64,000 nucleotides of DNA from Paraburkholderia panacisoli (lineage in GTDB: Bacteria; Pseudomonadota; Gammaproteobacteria; Burkholderiales; Burkholderiaceae), in the NCBI RefSeq assembly GCF_008369935.1, contig NZ_VTUZ01000007.1, positions 279,153 to 343,152 on the forward strand. The letters are read 5' to 3'. The notes beneath the pieces are model-generated. The model saw nothing but the letters and a program-made list of their open reading frames with translations, ran no database searches and had not been told where the DNA came from. Position numbers and translations under genes: made by a program. Below, in pieces: positions 1-10,427 of the stretch (position 1 is its first letter; each line of letters opens with the position of its first letter).

Positions 1-67
1 CGGGGGCCGCGTGCCGATGCGCGAACGTGGGGGTTGCGGCGGGGCTCAGATGGCTGACGCGGCTCAC
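1..67 (-). CDS. Possible 5' end of next exopolysaccharide-operon gene (partial)
   Basis: A GTG codon at 65-67 opens a frame that runs without a stop to the left edge (about 22 codons). It begins 5 nt after the stop of the glycosyltransferase gene, with a weak GAGTGA ribosome-binding site. In bce-type clusters further glycosyltransferase or acyltransferase genes follow at this position. The fragment is too short to recognise a family, so this is an inference from spacing and context only. Confidence 0.3.
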   Translation of the reverse strand, partial: MSRVSHLSPAATPTFAHRHAAP

Positions 68-72
68 GTCAC

Positions 73-996
73 TCACGACAGCGCGCGGCGCGCCTCGTGC
101 GCGCCGCTGCGCACCGCGCGCCAGCGCGAGAGCTTGAGCCCCGCCTGCTTCGACACCAGCGCGAGCGCCGCATGCGTGAGCCCCGGGTAGACCCGCGTGC
201 CGACCAGCGTCCACCACCACCACGCGGTTTCGCGGCGCAGCGGCGGCAACTGGTCGCGCAGGATCAGATGGAAGTTGAACGCGGCGTTGCGCAACGCCGT
301 CATGGTTTGCGCGTCGCGGCGATCGTCGTCGAAACGCTCGGCGGGGAAGTGATCGACCGCCACGCGCGGATCGTACATCAGCTTCCAGCCGGCGTTCTTC
401 ACGGCGAGGCTGAACGCCATGTCGTTATGGACCTGCGCGCCCGCGCCGCGCAGGCGCGCGTCGAAGCGGATCGTGCGTACCGCGTCGCGCCGGTAGCTCA
501 TGTTGGCGCCCTTCAGGATGTCGACTTCGCGCGCGCTGCCCACCCCGAGATGATGATTGCCGATGATCTTGCCGTGCGCGGTCACCTTGCCCACCAGCGG
601 CCGCTCGCCGTCCAGCACACGGCCCTTCTCGTGCACCCAGTCACGCCCGCCGAGCGCGCCCAGACGCGCATCACCGGCGAACGCGGCGGCGATCCGCTCG
701 ACCCAGTCGGCGTGCGGCGCGGCGTCGTCGTCGGTGATCGCGATCACGTCGCCGCTGGCGGCATCGAGCCCGCGGTTGAGCGCGGCGACCTGGCCGGGCA
801 CGCCGACCGGCGCGACCACTAGCGGCAGCTTGCCCGGCACGGCCGGGTCACGCAGACACGCGTGCGTCGCGTCGTCGTCGGCGCGCGCCACCACCACCAC
901 TTCGTCCGGCGCGCGCGACTGCCGTTGCAGCGCCGCGAGGCAGCGCGCCAGATCGGCCGGGCGGCGGTAGGTCGGAATCAGTACCGTCACTTTCAT
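73..996 (-). CDS. Glycosyltransferase family 2 (BceG-like)
   Basis: 307-residue cytoplasmic or membrane-associated GT-A glycosyltransferase, expected to add a sugar to the lipid-linked repeat unit of the exopolysaccharide. The N-terminus carries the family opening VLIPTYRRP (residues 5-13), and a DDD metal/nucleotide-sugar motif lies at residues 89-91. There is no long hydrophobic C-terminal block, so it is not a processive synthase. The start was chosen at the ATG preceded by AAAAGGACAT, which also gives the canonical GT-A beginning; the frame continues upstream without homology. It lies 59 bp downstream of the tyrosine autokinase gene in the same orientation, in the BceG position. The donor sugar cannot be told from sequence. 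Confidence 0.9.
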   Translation of the reverse strand: MKVTVLIPTYRRPADLARCLAALQRQSRAPDEVVVVARADDDATHACLRDPAVPGKLPLVVAPVGVPGQVAALNRGLDAASGDVIAITDDDAAPHADWVERIAAAFAGDARLGALGGRDWVHEKGRVLDGERPLVGKVTAHGKIIGNHHLGVGSAREVDILKGANMSYRRDAVRTIRFDARLRGAGAQVHNDMAFSLAVKNAGWKLMYDPRVAVDHFPAERFDDDRRDAQTMTALRNAAFNFHLILRDQLPPLRRETAWWWWTLVGTRVYPGLTHAALALVSKQAGLKLSRWRAVRSGAHEARRALS

Positions 997-1055
997 CGTG
1001 ATGTCCTTTTTAATCGTCGTTGCGCTGGAATCTGCACGTTCAGAACGCGCGGCGC

Positions 1056-3317
1056 TCAGGTGCTCAGATATTCCTGAACCGCCGCATAGCCGCGGTCGTA
1101 GCCGCCACGGCGCGCCGGCATACCGTTGAAGATGCCGCCCTGCACGTGCACGCCGGCCGCGCGCAGACGCTTGAGCGCATCGGTGATCTCGCCTTCGCTG
1201 TGCACGCCCGAGCGCATCACGAAGAAGGTCGAGCCGGCATACGCGCCGATGATCGACGCGTCGGTCACGGCCAGCACCGGCGGCGTGTCGATCAGAATCA
1301 CGTCGTAGCGCTTGGCGAGCCCGTCGAGGTATTGCGGCAGACGCGGCGACATCAGCAGCTCCGAAGGATTGGGCGGACGGCGGCCGCACGCGATGAAGCT
1401 CAGGCCGTCGACATGCGAACTGCGAATCGCCTCTTCCAGCGAAATCTGGCCGCTCAGCAACTCGGACAGGCCGCTGTCCTGCGGGCCGCCGAGGTAGCGT
1501 TCGAGCACGCCGCGCCGCATGTCGCCGTCGATCAGCAGCACGCGCTTGCCCGAATTCGCGAGCAACACCGCGAGGTTGACCGTCAGGAAGCTCTTGCCGA
1601 CGCCGGCCATCGGGCCGGTCAGCATGACGATGCGATTGCGCGCGTCCATCATCGTGAACTGCATCGAGGTGCGCAGGCTGCGCAGACTTTCGATCGTCAC
1701 GTCCTTCGGACGCGCGTTGGCCAGCACCGAGCGCAGGCGTTCTCCGCCGCGCGGGAACGCGCTGTCGAGCTGCGCCTGCTCGGCGCTTTGCGGCACGAGG
1801 CCGAACACCGGCAGATGGAACGCGCGCTCGATGTGATCGGGGTCGTCGATGCCCTTGAACATATTGCGGCGCAGGAACACGAAACCCGTGCCGGCGATCA
1901 GCCCGAGAATCACCGCCGCCGACAGGATCAGCATCTTCTTCGGCTTGACCGGCGCACCCGGACGCAGCGCGGCGTCGACGATGTGCACATTGCCGCCCGT
2001 GCCGGCCTTCTGCACCGACAGCTCCTGCACGCGGTTGAGCAGCAGCACATAGATGTCTTCGGCGACCTTCGCGTCGCGCTGCAACTGCACGGCCTTCACT
2101 TCGGTGGCGGGCAGATCGCGGAAGCGGTCCGCGTATTTGGCGCGCTGCGCCTGCAACTCGGCCATCTGTTCGCGCGCGGCCTTGAGCAGCGGATGGTCGT
2201 CGCCGTAACGCTCGGTGAGCTGCGCCATCTGCAGGCGCAGGCCGGCGATCTGCTGCTCGTACTGCACGCTGCCTTCGAGGTACACCTTCGCTTCATCGCT
2301 CGCGTTGATCGAGCCGGACTGGCGCTGATACGCGGTCAACGCGGCTTCGGCGCGTTCGAGGTCGGACTTCAGGCGCGGCTCTTCGCTCTTCAGGAAGTCG
2401 AGCATCCTGATCGCGTCTTCCTGCTTGTTCGACACGTGCTGGCGCACATAGGACTGCGCGAGCGCATTGGCGACCAGCGCCGCGTGCTCGGCGCTCTTGT
2501 CCTCCAGCGAAATCTGGATCACGCCGGTCTGCTTGCCCTGCTCCTGCACGGTGATCGCCGACTGGAACGCGGTGATCGCGTCGAGATCGTTGGCGCGCAC
2601 CACGGTAAATTCCTGACCGGCACGCGCGACCATCGTGTTGACGAGCATCGTCACGCCGCCGCCCTGCGCCTGCTGGCCGACCTGGCCGCGCAGCAGCAGC
2701 GCGCCGTTCTCCGCATGCAGTTCGTAGTGCTGGTCGTCGATGACCCGCAGCATCAGCTTCTGGCCTTCGAGCGCGGGCGTCACGTCGATCGAACCGACTT
2801 CGACGTTCTCGCCGCCCCATGCATACGAGGTCAGTCCCAGCCACGCACGCGCCGGCTGACCGGGCGTCGCCATGCGCGCGGCGATGCTGCCGAGCAGCGG
2901 AATCGTCTTCGGCGTGACGCTGAAGTTCAGCTTCAGCTGCTGCACCACCGGGCCGACCACGCCGCGGCTCTTGATGATTTCGATTTCGGCGTCGGTCGGC
3001 AGCGTGCTGGAGCCGGTGGTGATCGCGGCGCCGGTCTGCGTCTGCGTGAGCGCCTGCGACGTGTTGTCGGACTGCTCGACGCGCACGTGCGCGTCGGCCG
3101 AATAGATCGGCTTGGCGAGGTAGCAATAGGCGGCGGCCATCGCGACGATCACGCCGGCGATCGCGAGCAGCCACCAGATGTCGTCGAGGATCACCTGGAC
3201 CAGTTGTCCGAGGACGACGTCCTCTTCTTCGGTCTTGATCGGACCAGTCATGTGTGGAGAGATTTGATTGCTCACAATTCGATCCCGTATCGGTTGCTTC
3301 GGCGTTTGCTCTTGCAT
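1056..3317 (-). CDS. bceF: Polysaccharide copolymerase / bacterial tyrosine autokinase (BceF-like)
   Basis: 753-residue inner-membrane protein that controls chain length and export of the exopolysaccharide. The N-terminal Wzz region has a first membrane segment near residues 45-70, followed by a long periplasmic coiled-coil stretch and a second membrane segment near 470-490. The C-terminal BY-kinase domain has Walker A GPMAGVGKS (about 568-576), Walker A' VLLIDGDMRR and Walker B VILIDTPP. The tail ends with a short tyrosine cluster (Y740, Y744, Y750), the usual autophosphorylation site, presumably reversed by the neighbouring phosphatase BceD. The start is uncertain: ATG 3317 has a weak RBS, while GTG 3275 (GGGA upstream) and ATG 3251 are alternatives. 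Confidence 0.93.
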   Translation of the reverse strand: MQEQTPKQPIRDRIVSNQISPHMTGPIKTEEEDVVLGQLVQVILDDIWWLLAIAGVIVAMAAAYCYLAKPIYSADAHVRVEQSDNTSQALTQTQTGAAITTGSSTLPTDAEIEIIKSRGVVGPVVQQLKLNFSVTPKTIPLLGSIAARMATPGQPARAWLGLTSYAWGGENVEVGSIDVTPALEGQKLMLRVIDDQHYELHAENGALLLRGQVGQQAQGGGVTMLVNTMVARAGQEFTVVRANDLDAITAFQSAITVQEQGKQTGVIQISLEDKSAEHAALVANALAQSYVRQHVSNKQEDAIRMLDFLKSEEPRLKSDLERAEAALTAYQRQSGSINASDEAKVYLEGSVQYEQQIAGLRLQMAQLTERYGDDHPLLKAAREQMAELQAQRAKYADRFRDLPATEVKAVQLQRDAKVAEDIYVLLLNRVQELSVQKAGTGGNVHIVDAALRPGAPVKPKKMLILSAAVILGLIAGTGFVFLRRNMFKGIDDPDHIERAFHLPVFGLVPQSAEQAQLDSAFPRGGERLRSVLANARPKDVTIESLRSLRTSMQFTMMDARNRIVMLTGPMAGVGKSFLTVNLAVLLANSGKRVLLIDGDMRRGVLERYLGGPQDSGLSELLSGQISLEEAIRSSHVDGLSFIACGRRPPNPSELLMSPRLPQYLDGLAKRYDVILIDTPPVLAVTDASIIGAYAGSTFFVMRSGVHSEGEITDALKRLRAAGVHVQGGIFNGMPARRGGYDRGYAAVQEYLST

Positions 3318-3394
3318 TGCTTCGGCGTTTTTGCTTCGGTCCCGCGCCGCGTCCCAAGGGGGGCGCGGCGCGGGCCTGTCTACGGCTCAGAGGT

Positions 3395-4603
3395 TCAGCG
3401 CGTCAGCTGCTTCAGGTAGAACAGCGTCTGTATGCTCGGCAGGACCTGCTGCAACACACGGTTGAAGGTGGTCGAAGCAGCAGTGCCGACGTACACGACA
3501 TCGAGCGGCTGCAACTGGAACTGCGAGGACAGCATGATCGAGTCCGGTTGCGTCATGTCGAGGCGGAATACCTCCGGCGTGGTCGGATGGTCGCGCATGC
3601 CGCGCATCACGAAGATCTGACGCGGATTGGCGTCGGTGTCGAGGATGCCGCCACCCTGGGTCAGCGCGTCGGCGATCGTCATCCGGCCGCGGATGATCGG
3701 CAGCTGGATCGGCGTCTTCACTTCGCCCATCACGAAGATGCGGGCGTCGGTGCGATCCGGCACGTTGATCACGTCGCCGTTTTGCAGCATCACGTTCTGC
3801 GTGGTGTCGCCGCGATCGAGCATGCGGTCGGCGTCGAGCACGTAGAGCTTGTTGTTGCGCGTGAGGCGCACGCGCTGGATATCGGCGTCCGAGTTCGTAC
3901 CGCCCGAGCGCGTGATGGCGTCGACCAGCGTGAGCGGCACGTCGCTGATAGCAAGCGGTCCCGGCGTCTTCACTTCGCCGGTCACCTGGACTTTCTGGCC
4001 GCGATACGACAGCACGCGCACGTCGACCTGCGGATTGCGGATATAGCGCACGAGCCCGGTTGAGAGCTGGTCGCGCAACTCGCTCGTGGTTTTGCCGGCG
4101 GCCTTGATGCGGCCGACAAACGGGAAAAAGATCGTGCCGTCGGCGGCGATGGTCTGGCCGTACGGATCGGCCTGGCCCGGCAGCGCGGCTGTATACGGCT
4201 GCTGCAATGCGCCGCCGATCGACTGCGTGGTATTGCCGCCCGCCGACAGCGTGCTGCCCTGCGGCGTGGTCAACTCAGGGTGGTCCCAGACGGTGATGCC
4301 GAGAATGTCCTGCGGCGAAAGGCGGTACACGTACTGCGACGGGTCCGGCAGGGTCGAGGTCGGCAGCACCTGGGTCTTCGCGGCGGCGGCTTGCGCCTGC
4401 GAGACGATCAGGCTGGCGTCGATCAGATGGACCGGATACGTTTCGGTGGGCGCGGTCTGACCGTCTTCCTTCAGGCGCGACGTGTCGAGGAAGTTGCCCG
4501 GTGCGGTGGCGCAGGCCGACAGAAAGGACGTCAGCAAAAGCGAAGCGGCGAATTTCGCGCGGAAACTCGCGAGTGAGTTTGCAGTGAGTTTTTTCATCAG
4601 CAT
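3395..4603 (-). CDS. bceE: Polysaccharide export outer-membrane lipoprotein (Wza/BceE-like)
   Basis: About 402-residue outer-membrane polysaccharide export (OPX) lipoprotein. A lipobox L-S-A-C places the lipidated cysteine at residue 31, after a K/R-rich start and a hydrophobic segment. The Poly_export domain follows (YRLSPQDILGITVWDHPEL), then SLBB-type beta-grasp repeats with VTGEVKTPGPL and VMGEVKTPIQL. It should form the translocation channel working with the BceF copolymerase. ATG 4603 and ATG 4597 are both possible starts. Either overlaps the stop of the phosphatase gene bceD (TGA at 4597-4599), suggesting translational coupling. A farther in-frame ATG at 4618 is less likely. Confidence 0.93.
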   Translation of the reverse strand: MLMKKLTANSLASFRAKFAASLLLTSFLSACATAPGNFLDTSRLKEDGQTAPTETYPVHLIDASLIVSQAQAAAAKTQVLPTSTLPDPSQYVYRLSPQDILGITVWDHPELTTPQGSTLSAGGNTTQSIGGALQQPYTAALPGQADPYGQTIAADGTIFFPFVGRIKAAGKTTSELRDQLSTGLVRYIRNPQVDVRVLSYRGQKVQVTGEVKTPGPLAISDVPLTLVDAITRSGGTNSDADIQRVRLTRNNKLYVLDADRMLDRGDTTQNVMLQNGDVINVPDRTDARIFVMGEVKTPIQLPIIRGRMTIADALTQGGGILDTDANPRQIFVMRGMRDHPTTPEVFRLDMTQPDSIMLSSQFQLQPLDVVYVGTAASTTFNRVLQQVLPSIQTLFYLKQLTR

Positions 4604-5037
4604 ATTTTTTTCAGCCATCCCATGACCAGATGTTCGATGAGCACGAGACTCTCCCTGTATGCGGTTTCGGCGCCGCCATGCGGATCGGCGACGTCGGAAT
4701 CGTCTTCCCACTTGCCGAGCGGATAGACCTTGCCGCGCGAAGCCGGATCGAGCGCTTCGACGGCGCTCACCTGGGCGCGTTCGGTGACGAGCACCAGATC
4801 GGCGGCGCGCACGAGTTGGCGGTCAAGCCGCCGCGAGTAATGGATGCCGGAAGCGACGCCGCGCTCGGCGAGCAGGCGCTGCATCACCGGGTCCATGCCG
4901 TGGCCGTTCATCGCCCGCAAGCCCGCCGAATGAAACGCGATCGGCGCCGCCGCGCGCTGCTTTGACTTGAACAGCATCTCGGCGGCGGGCGAACGGCACA
5001 CGTTGGCATGGCAGACGATCAGAACGTTGGCGAACAT
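4597..5037 (-). CDS. bceD: Low-molecular-weight protein-tyrosine phosphatase (BceD/Wzb-like)
   Basis: 146-residue cytoplasmic phosphatase, normal length for the family. The P-loop C(X)5R is at residues 9-15 (C9 H A N V C R15) followed by S16, and the general-acid DP motif is in DVADPHGG near the C-terminus. It is expected to dephosphorylate the tyrosine tail of the BceF kinase encoded two genes downstream. The start was chosen at ATG 5037, because the P-loop must lie close to the N-terminus; the frame is open further upstream but reads arginine/serine-rich noise. It lies 52 bp after ugd and overlaps the start of bceE. Confidence 0.95.
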   Translation of the reverse strand: MFANVLIVCHANVCRSPAAEMLFKSKQRAAAPIAFHSAGLRAMNGHGMDPVMQRLLAERGVASGIHYSRRLDRQLVRAADLVLVTERAQVSAVEALDPASRGKVYPLGKWEDDSDVADPHGGAETAYRESLVLIEHLVMGWLKKIC

Positions 5038-5089
5038 GGCGGGCTCTCTCGCGGCGTGCGCTGACCTGGTGGCTCGGTGGCCTCGCGGC

Positions 5090-6553
<1,464 letters not shown>

Positions 6554-6633
6554 GTATTACACCTCGGAAAATGGAGTTGATTCAGGAGTGCGCTCACGCG
6601 GCGCGTCGTATGGCCCGCGCCCGTGTGCGGGAC

Positions 6634-8031
6634 TCAATATGCGTTGCTGCCCACGAAGCCCTTCCACAGCGTCAGCACGACGATCTTGATGTCGAGCCAG
6701 AAGGTCCAGTGCTGCATGTAGTACAGATCGAGCTTGACGCGGCCCATCATCTTTTCGATGCGGTCGGTTTCGCCGCGATAACCATTGATCTGCGCCCATC
6801 CGGTGATGCCCGGCTTGATCCGGTAGCGGTGCATGTAGCCCTTCACCAGATCCTTGTAGATGTCGTCGTGTTCGAGCGCGTGCGGGCGCGGGCCGACCAC
6901 CGACATCTCGCCGCGCAGCACGTTGATGAACTGCGGCAACTCGTCGAGGCTGGTGCGCCGCAGGAACGCGCCGACCGCCGTGATGCGCGGGTCGCGCCGC
7001 GTGGCCTGGGTGATCTTGCCGGCCTCTTCCTTGTGCATCTTCATCGAGCGGAACTTGTAGATCTCGAACTGGTTGCCGTCGATGCCCTTGCGCTTCTGGC
7101 GGAAGAACACCGGGCCGGGCGAGCTCAGCTTCACCATCGCCGCGATCCCCAGCATCAGCGGCGCCAGCGCGGTCAGCGCGGCCAGCGCGAACAGGCGGTC
7201 GAACACGCGCTTGGGCAGCACGCGCAGATCGGTGATCGGCGACGCGGCAAGGTTGATCGCCGGCACGCCGAGCAATTCGACCATCGGCTGATTGAACAGC
7301 GTCAGGCTGCGCACGTCCGGAATGAAGCGGATGTTCACGAAGTCGTTGCGCAGATCCATCACGAAGCGATGGATCGCCTTTTCCTTCGAGATCGGCAGCG
7401 CCAGCCACAACTCGCGGATCGCGCGCTGGCGCACCAGCTGGATCATTCGCTGATAGTCGCGCTCGACCGGCACGCCTTCGATCGCGTCGGCCGCGTCCGG
7501 GTCTTCGTAGGGGTTGATCGTGCCGTCCTCGTCGAACACCACGACGGGGCTAAAGCCCGCTTCCGGACGGCTGCGCATCTGCTCGATCAGAAAGCGCCCA
7601 TACGGCGCGCCACCGACGATCGCCACCGCGCGCTGATTGAAGCCTTCGCGGCGCAGCCCGCGCAGGATCGAATAGACGATCACCTTGGTGATGATCAGCA
7701 AGCCGATGGTGGCCACCGCCCAATACACGAGCCACAACCGCGACAGGTTGTCCGAGCGGTGCAGGCTGAAGCTGATCAGCACACCGGTGATTTCCACCAT
7801 CACCCAGCCGCCCGCGACGCGCGACAGCAGGTCGTAGAGCGGCTTGCCGCGCCATGATTGATAGATGCCCAGCGCCGGAAAGAACACCACCACCAGCAGG
7901 CAGCCGAACGCGAGCGACACGCTTTGCATATCGTCCAGCCACACTACTTTCCCGCTGTGCACGGCCGCCGCGATGGCCGCGCCGAGCGCGACCATGGCGA
8001 TGTCGATGATTCTCGATAGAACGCTCAGCAT
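6634..8031 (-). CDS. bceB: Undecaprenyl-phosphate sugar phosphotransferase (BceB/WbaP-type)
   Basis: 465-residue integral membrane priming enzyme that transfers a sugar-1-phosphate (glucose in the cepacian model) from UDP-sugar to undecaprenyl phosphate. Four or five hydrophobic segments fill the first about 140 residues, followed by a CoA-binding-like Rossmann domain. The C-terminal PHPT catalytic domain follows: [13 protein letters not shown], a [12 protein letters not shown] segment, [24 protein letters not shown], and the VGPRP motif. It is the first gene of the minus-strand operon. The start ATG at 8031 begins the first membrane helix. Its promoter must lie in the 664-bp region shared with bceA. 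Confidence 0.94.
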   Translation of the reverse strand: MLSVLSRIIDIAMVALGAAIAAAVHSGKVVWLDDMQSVSLAFGCLLVVVFFPALGIYQSWRGKPLYDLLSRVAGGWVMVEITGVLISFSLHRSDNLSRLWLVYWAVATIGLLIITKVIVYSILRGLRREGFNQRAVAIVGGAPYGRFLIEQMRSRPEAGFSPVVVFDEDGTINPYEDPDAADAIEGVPVERDYQRMIQLVRQRAIRELWLALPISKEKAIHRFVMDLRNDFVNIRFIPDVRSLTLFNQPMVELLGVPAINLAASPITDLRVLPKRVFDRLFALAALTALAPLMLGIAAMVKLSSPGPVFFRQKRKGIDGNQFEIYKFRSMKMHKEEAGKITQATRRDPRITAVGAFLRRTSLDELPQFINVLRGEMSVVGPRPHALEHDDIYKDLVKGYMHRYRIKPGITGWAQINGYRGETDRIEKMMGRVKLDLYYMQHWTFWLDIKIVVLTLWKGFVGSNAY

Positions 8032-8213
8032 GAGCTGCCCCTCAGTTCGTCAGTCAAGTGCCATCCGTTGGTTGATCAAGTCCGTCGCATTCCACTGCAA
8101 CAGGCGGGCGCGCCACGCCGGCAACCGCGTCCCGCCCTGCCGCGCGCGACGCGAATCTGATTGAACCGGAGCGATTGCCCTTTTATTTCCCGATCCATGA
8201 TTCGGCTAAATTT

Positions 8214-8410
8214 CGCCTGAATCGCGCCTGAGTGGCCGGATTGGAAAATCTGTGCCGGAATGAGTGAATACCCTTGTACAGGTATAGATAAGGCGGTATT
8301 AAAATTCGTACTGCAAGACCGCAAAATATCTCAAATTGTATCGGTCAATTTTCGGCATTTTTTCTGGATTTTATTCGGTAATTGTTACCTGAATCGGTGC
8401 TCTTCAGGCG
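8214..8410. repeat. CGCCTGAA motif set (direct and inverted copies)
   Basis: CGCCTGA occurs at 8214-8220 and 8225-8231, spaced exactly 11 bp, one DNA helical turn. The inverted form TTCAGGCG lies at 8403-8410, pairing with CCTGAA at 8388-8393 to make a 6-bp-arm, 9-nt-gap dyad. Phased copies upstream of bceB are what an operator for a dimeric regulator would look like. No regulator is identified. Confidence 0.45.
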
Positions 8411-8561
8411 TCGCGCGGACCTATCTGTAAGGCAATGCAGCCCGTGTTGCGCTGTGATCGGCGAAGCTTGCGGCTTACCTTTCGGCACTATTCTCACGCA
8501 GAATTCACGATAAAAAAATTGCCGCCTATTTTTTTCGGAAAATTTTTCTTTTTGATAAATG

Positions 8562-8605
8562 GGCCGGACATTTTTCCTTCATTAAACGGATAATTTTATC
8601 CGGCC
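8562..8605. promoter_or_regulatory. Nested inverted repeats upstream of bceA
   Basis: The inner dyad CGGATAA-TT-TTATCCG lies at 8587-8602. The outer arms GGCCGGA (8562-8568) and TCCGGCC (8599-8605) share part of the right half. The structure sits about 90 bp upstream of the bceA start and could be an operator or a leader hairpin. There is no T-run after it, so it is not a terminator. Confidence 0.4.
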
Positions 8606-8695
8606 GATTTATATCATTTGCATTTAACGCGCTTTTATTGATTCCCGACTTCGTGATAAAACTCGACGCATTCACCCAGCCTCGAGGAGTTCATC

Positions 8696-10264
8696 ATGAC
8701 AGCTCCGGTCACGGCCACGCCCGCCGACACCCGGTCCACGCAAGCTACGCCCCTGAACGTCAAGCTCAAGGTTCATCCTGTGATTCTCGCGGGGGGCTCC
8801 GGTACAAGGCTGTGGCCGATGTCGCGCGAGCAGCATCCGAAACAGCTGATCGGCCTGCTCGGCGAAGACTCGCTGCTGCAATCCACCACGCGCCGTCTCG
8901 ACGGGCTCGAATCCGGCTACCCGCTCACCGGGCAACTCGTCGTGGTGGCCAATGAAGAGCAGCGCTTCACCACCGCCGAGCAACTGCGCACGAGCGGCAA
9001 GCCGACCCGGCTGATTCTCGAACCGATGGGCCGCGACACGGCGCCGGCGTTGACGGTCGCCGCGCTGTCGATTGTCGCGCAGGACGAGGACGGCATCATG
9101 GTCGTGATGCCCGCCGATCACGCGGTCACCGACAGCGACGGATTTCATGCGGCCGTGGCCGCCGGCGTGCAGCATGCGGCGTCCGGGCGCATCGTCACGA
9201 TGGGCATCGTGCCGACTCGCGCCGAAACCGGCTACGGCTACATTCGCATCGGCGCTGCGCTGGGTGCATCGGCGCCTCATACGGGCGATCATGCCGATGA
9301 TACGGATAACGAAGCATCGAGCAGGATCATCGCGCACCAGCTCGACCGCTTCGTCGAAAAGCCGCATCTGGAACTGGCGCAGCGCTACGTCGAATCGCGC
9401 GAGTACTGGTGGAACAGCGGCATCTTCATCATGCGCGCATCGACCTGGCTGAAAGCGATCCGCCATTTCCAGCCGGCCATTTCCGAAGCGTGTGCAGCGG
9501 CCTTCACGGGCGGCAAGGCGGACGGCGACTTCTTCCGTCTGCAACGCGACGCGTTCAGCGCGTCGCCGTCGAACTCGATCGATTACGCAGTGATGGAAAA
9601 GCTCGGCGCGGATCAAAGCGTCGCGGCCGGCGTGGTGGTGCCGTTGCAGGCGGGCTGGTCGGACGTGGGTTCGTGGGACGCGATCTGGGACATCTCGGAG
9701 AAGGACGCCGATCACAACGTGAGCCGGGGCCGCGTGATGTTCGAAGGCGCATCGTCGACCTTCGCGCATTCCGAAGGACGCCTGATTGCCTGCGTGGGCA
9801 CGCAGGACCTCGTGGTGGTCGAGACGGCCGACGCGATTCTCGTCGCCGATAAATCGCGCGTGCAGGACGTCAAGAAGATCGTCGGCCGGATTCGCGCCGA
9901 GGGCGGTCTCGAAGCGGCCAACCATCGCAAGGTGCATCGTCCGTGGGGCAACTACGATTCCGTCGACACCGGCGAGCGCTTCCAGGTCAAACGCATCGTC
10001 GTCAAACCCGGTGCGCGACTGTCGCTGCAAATGCATCATCACCGCGCCGAACATTGGATCGTCGTGCGCGGCACGGCGCTCGTCACGCGAGGTGAAGAGC
10101 GCTTTATCGTCTCCGAAAACGAATCGGCTTATATTCCGCTGGGGGTCACGCACCGCCTCGAGAATCCGGGCAAGATGCCGCTCGAAATGATCGAGGTCCA
10201 GTCGGGTTCGTATCTCGGCGAAGACGATATCGTGCGCTTCGACGACACGTACGGACGCCAGTGA
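8696..10264 (+). CDS. bceA: Mannose-1-phosphate guanylyltransferase / mannose-6-phosphate isomerase (BceA)
   Basis: 522-residue bifunctional cytosolic enzyme converting fructose-6-P to mannose-6-P and mannose-1-P plus GTP to GDP-mannose. The nucleotidyltransferase half starts at VILAGGSGTRLWP after a roughly 27-residue unstructured leader, and has FVEKP and the WNSGIF segment. The type II isomerase cupin half has PWGNYDSVDTGERFQVKRI and the metal-ligand stretch LSLQMHHHRAEHW. The RBS GAGGAG precedes the ATG. It is divergent from bceB rather than heading the same operon. No terminator is visible before the convergent DUF4096-type gene. Confidence 0.96.
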   Translation: MTAPVTATPADTRSTQATPLNVKLKVHPVILAGGSGTRLWPMSREQHPKQLIGLLGEDSLLQSTTRRLDGLESGYPLTGQLVVVANEEQRFTTAEQLRTSGKPTRLILEPMGRDTAPALTVAALSIVAQDEDGIMVVMPADHAVTDSDGFHAAVAAGVQHAASGRIVTMGIVPTRAETGYGYIRIGAALGASAPHTGDHADDTDNEASSRIIAHQLDRFVEKPHLELAQRYVESREYWWNSGIFIMRASTWLKAIRHFQPAISEACAAAFTGGKADGDFFRLQRDAFSASPSNSIDYAVMEKLGADQSVAAGVVVPLQAGWSDVGSWDAIWDISEKDADHNVSRGRVMFEGASSTFAHSEGRLIACVGTQDLVVVETADAILVADKSRVQDVKKIVGRIRAEGGLEAANHRKVHRPWGNYDSVDTGERFQVKRIVVKPGARLSLQMHHHRAEHWIVVRGTALVTRGEERFIVSENESAYIPLGVTHRLENPGKMPLEMIEVQSGSYLGEDDIVRFDDTYGRQ

Positions 10265-10427
10265 TCGGCCAAACCAGGTGACACAGTTGAACCACAACGA
10301 ATGAAGCGGGAACCTGCGGCGGTTGCTCCTACCAGCCGCGGGGAACTGCTGTGCCGACGACGATGTTTTCAGTCGTGCCGACAGTCATGCTGATAGCCGT
10401 GCTTACTGCCGTTGCTTACTGCCGTGC

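Larger units (their letters stand above)
8032..8695. promoter_or_regulatory. AT-rich divergent control region between bceB and bceA
   Basis: 664 bp without a coding frame, clearly AT-richer than its flanks, especially 8300-8640 with many A/T runs. It must hold the promoters of both the minus-strand bceB operon and bceA. It contains the octamer CGCCTGAA or close variants at 8214-8221, 8225-8232 and, inverted, 8403-8410; a 6-bp inverted repeat 8388-8393/8403-8408; and two nested inverted repeats just upstream of bceA. The composition resembles intergenic DNA bound by silencers such as H-NS/MvaT-like proteins, which is inference only. No promoter is called with confidence. Confidence 0.7.

Noticed and set aside
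1020..3419. 799-codon plus-strand frame opposite bceF
   Set aside because: Arg/His-rich sequence without domains; antisense shadow of the autokinase gene.
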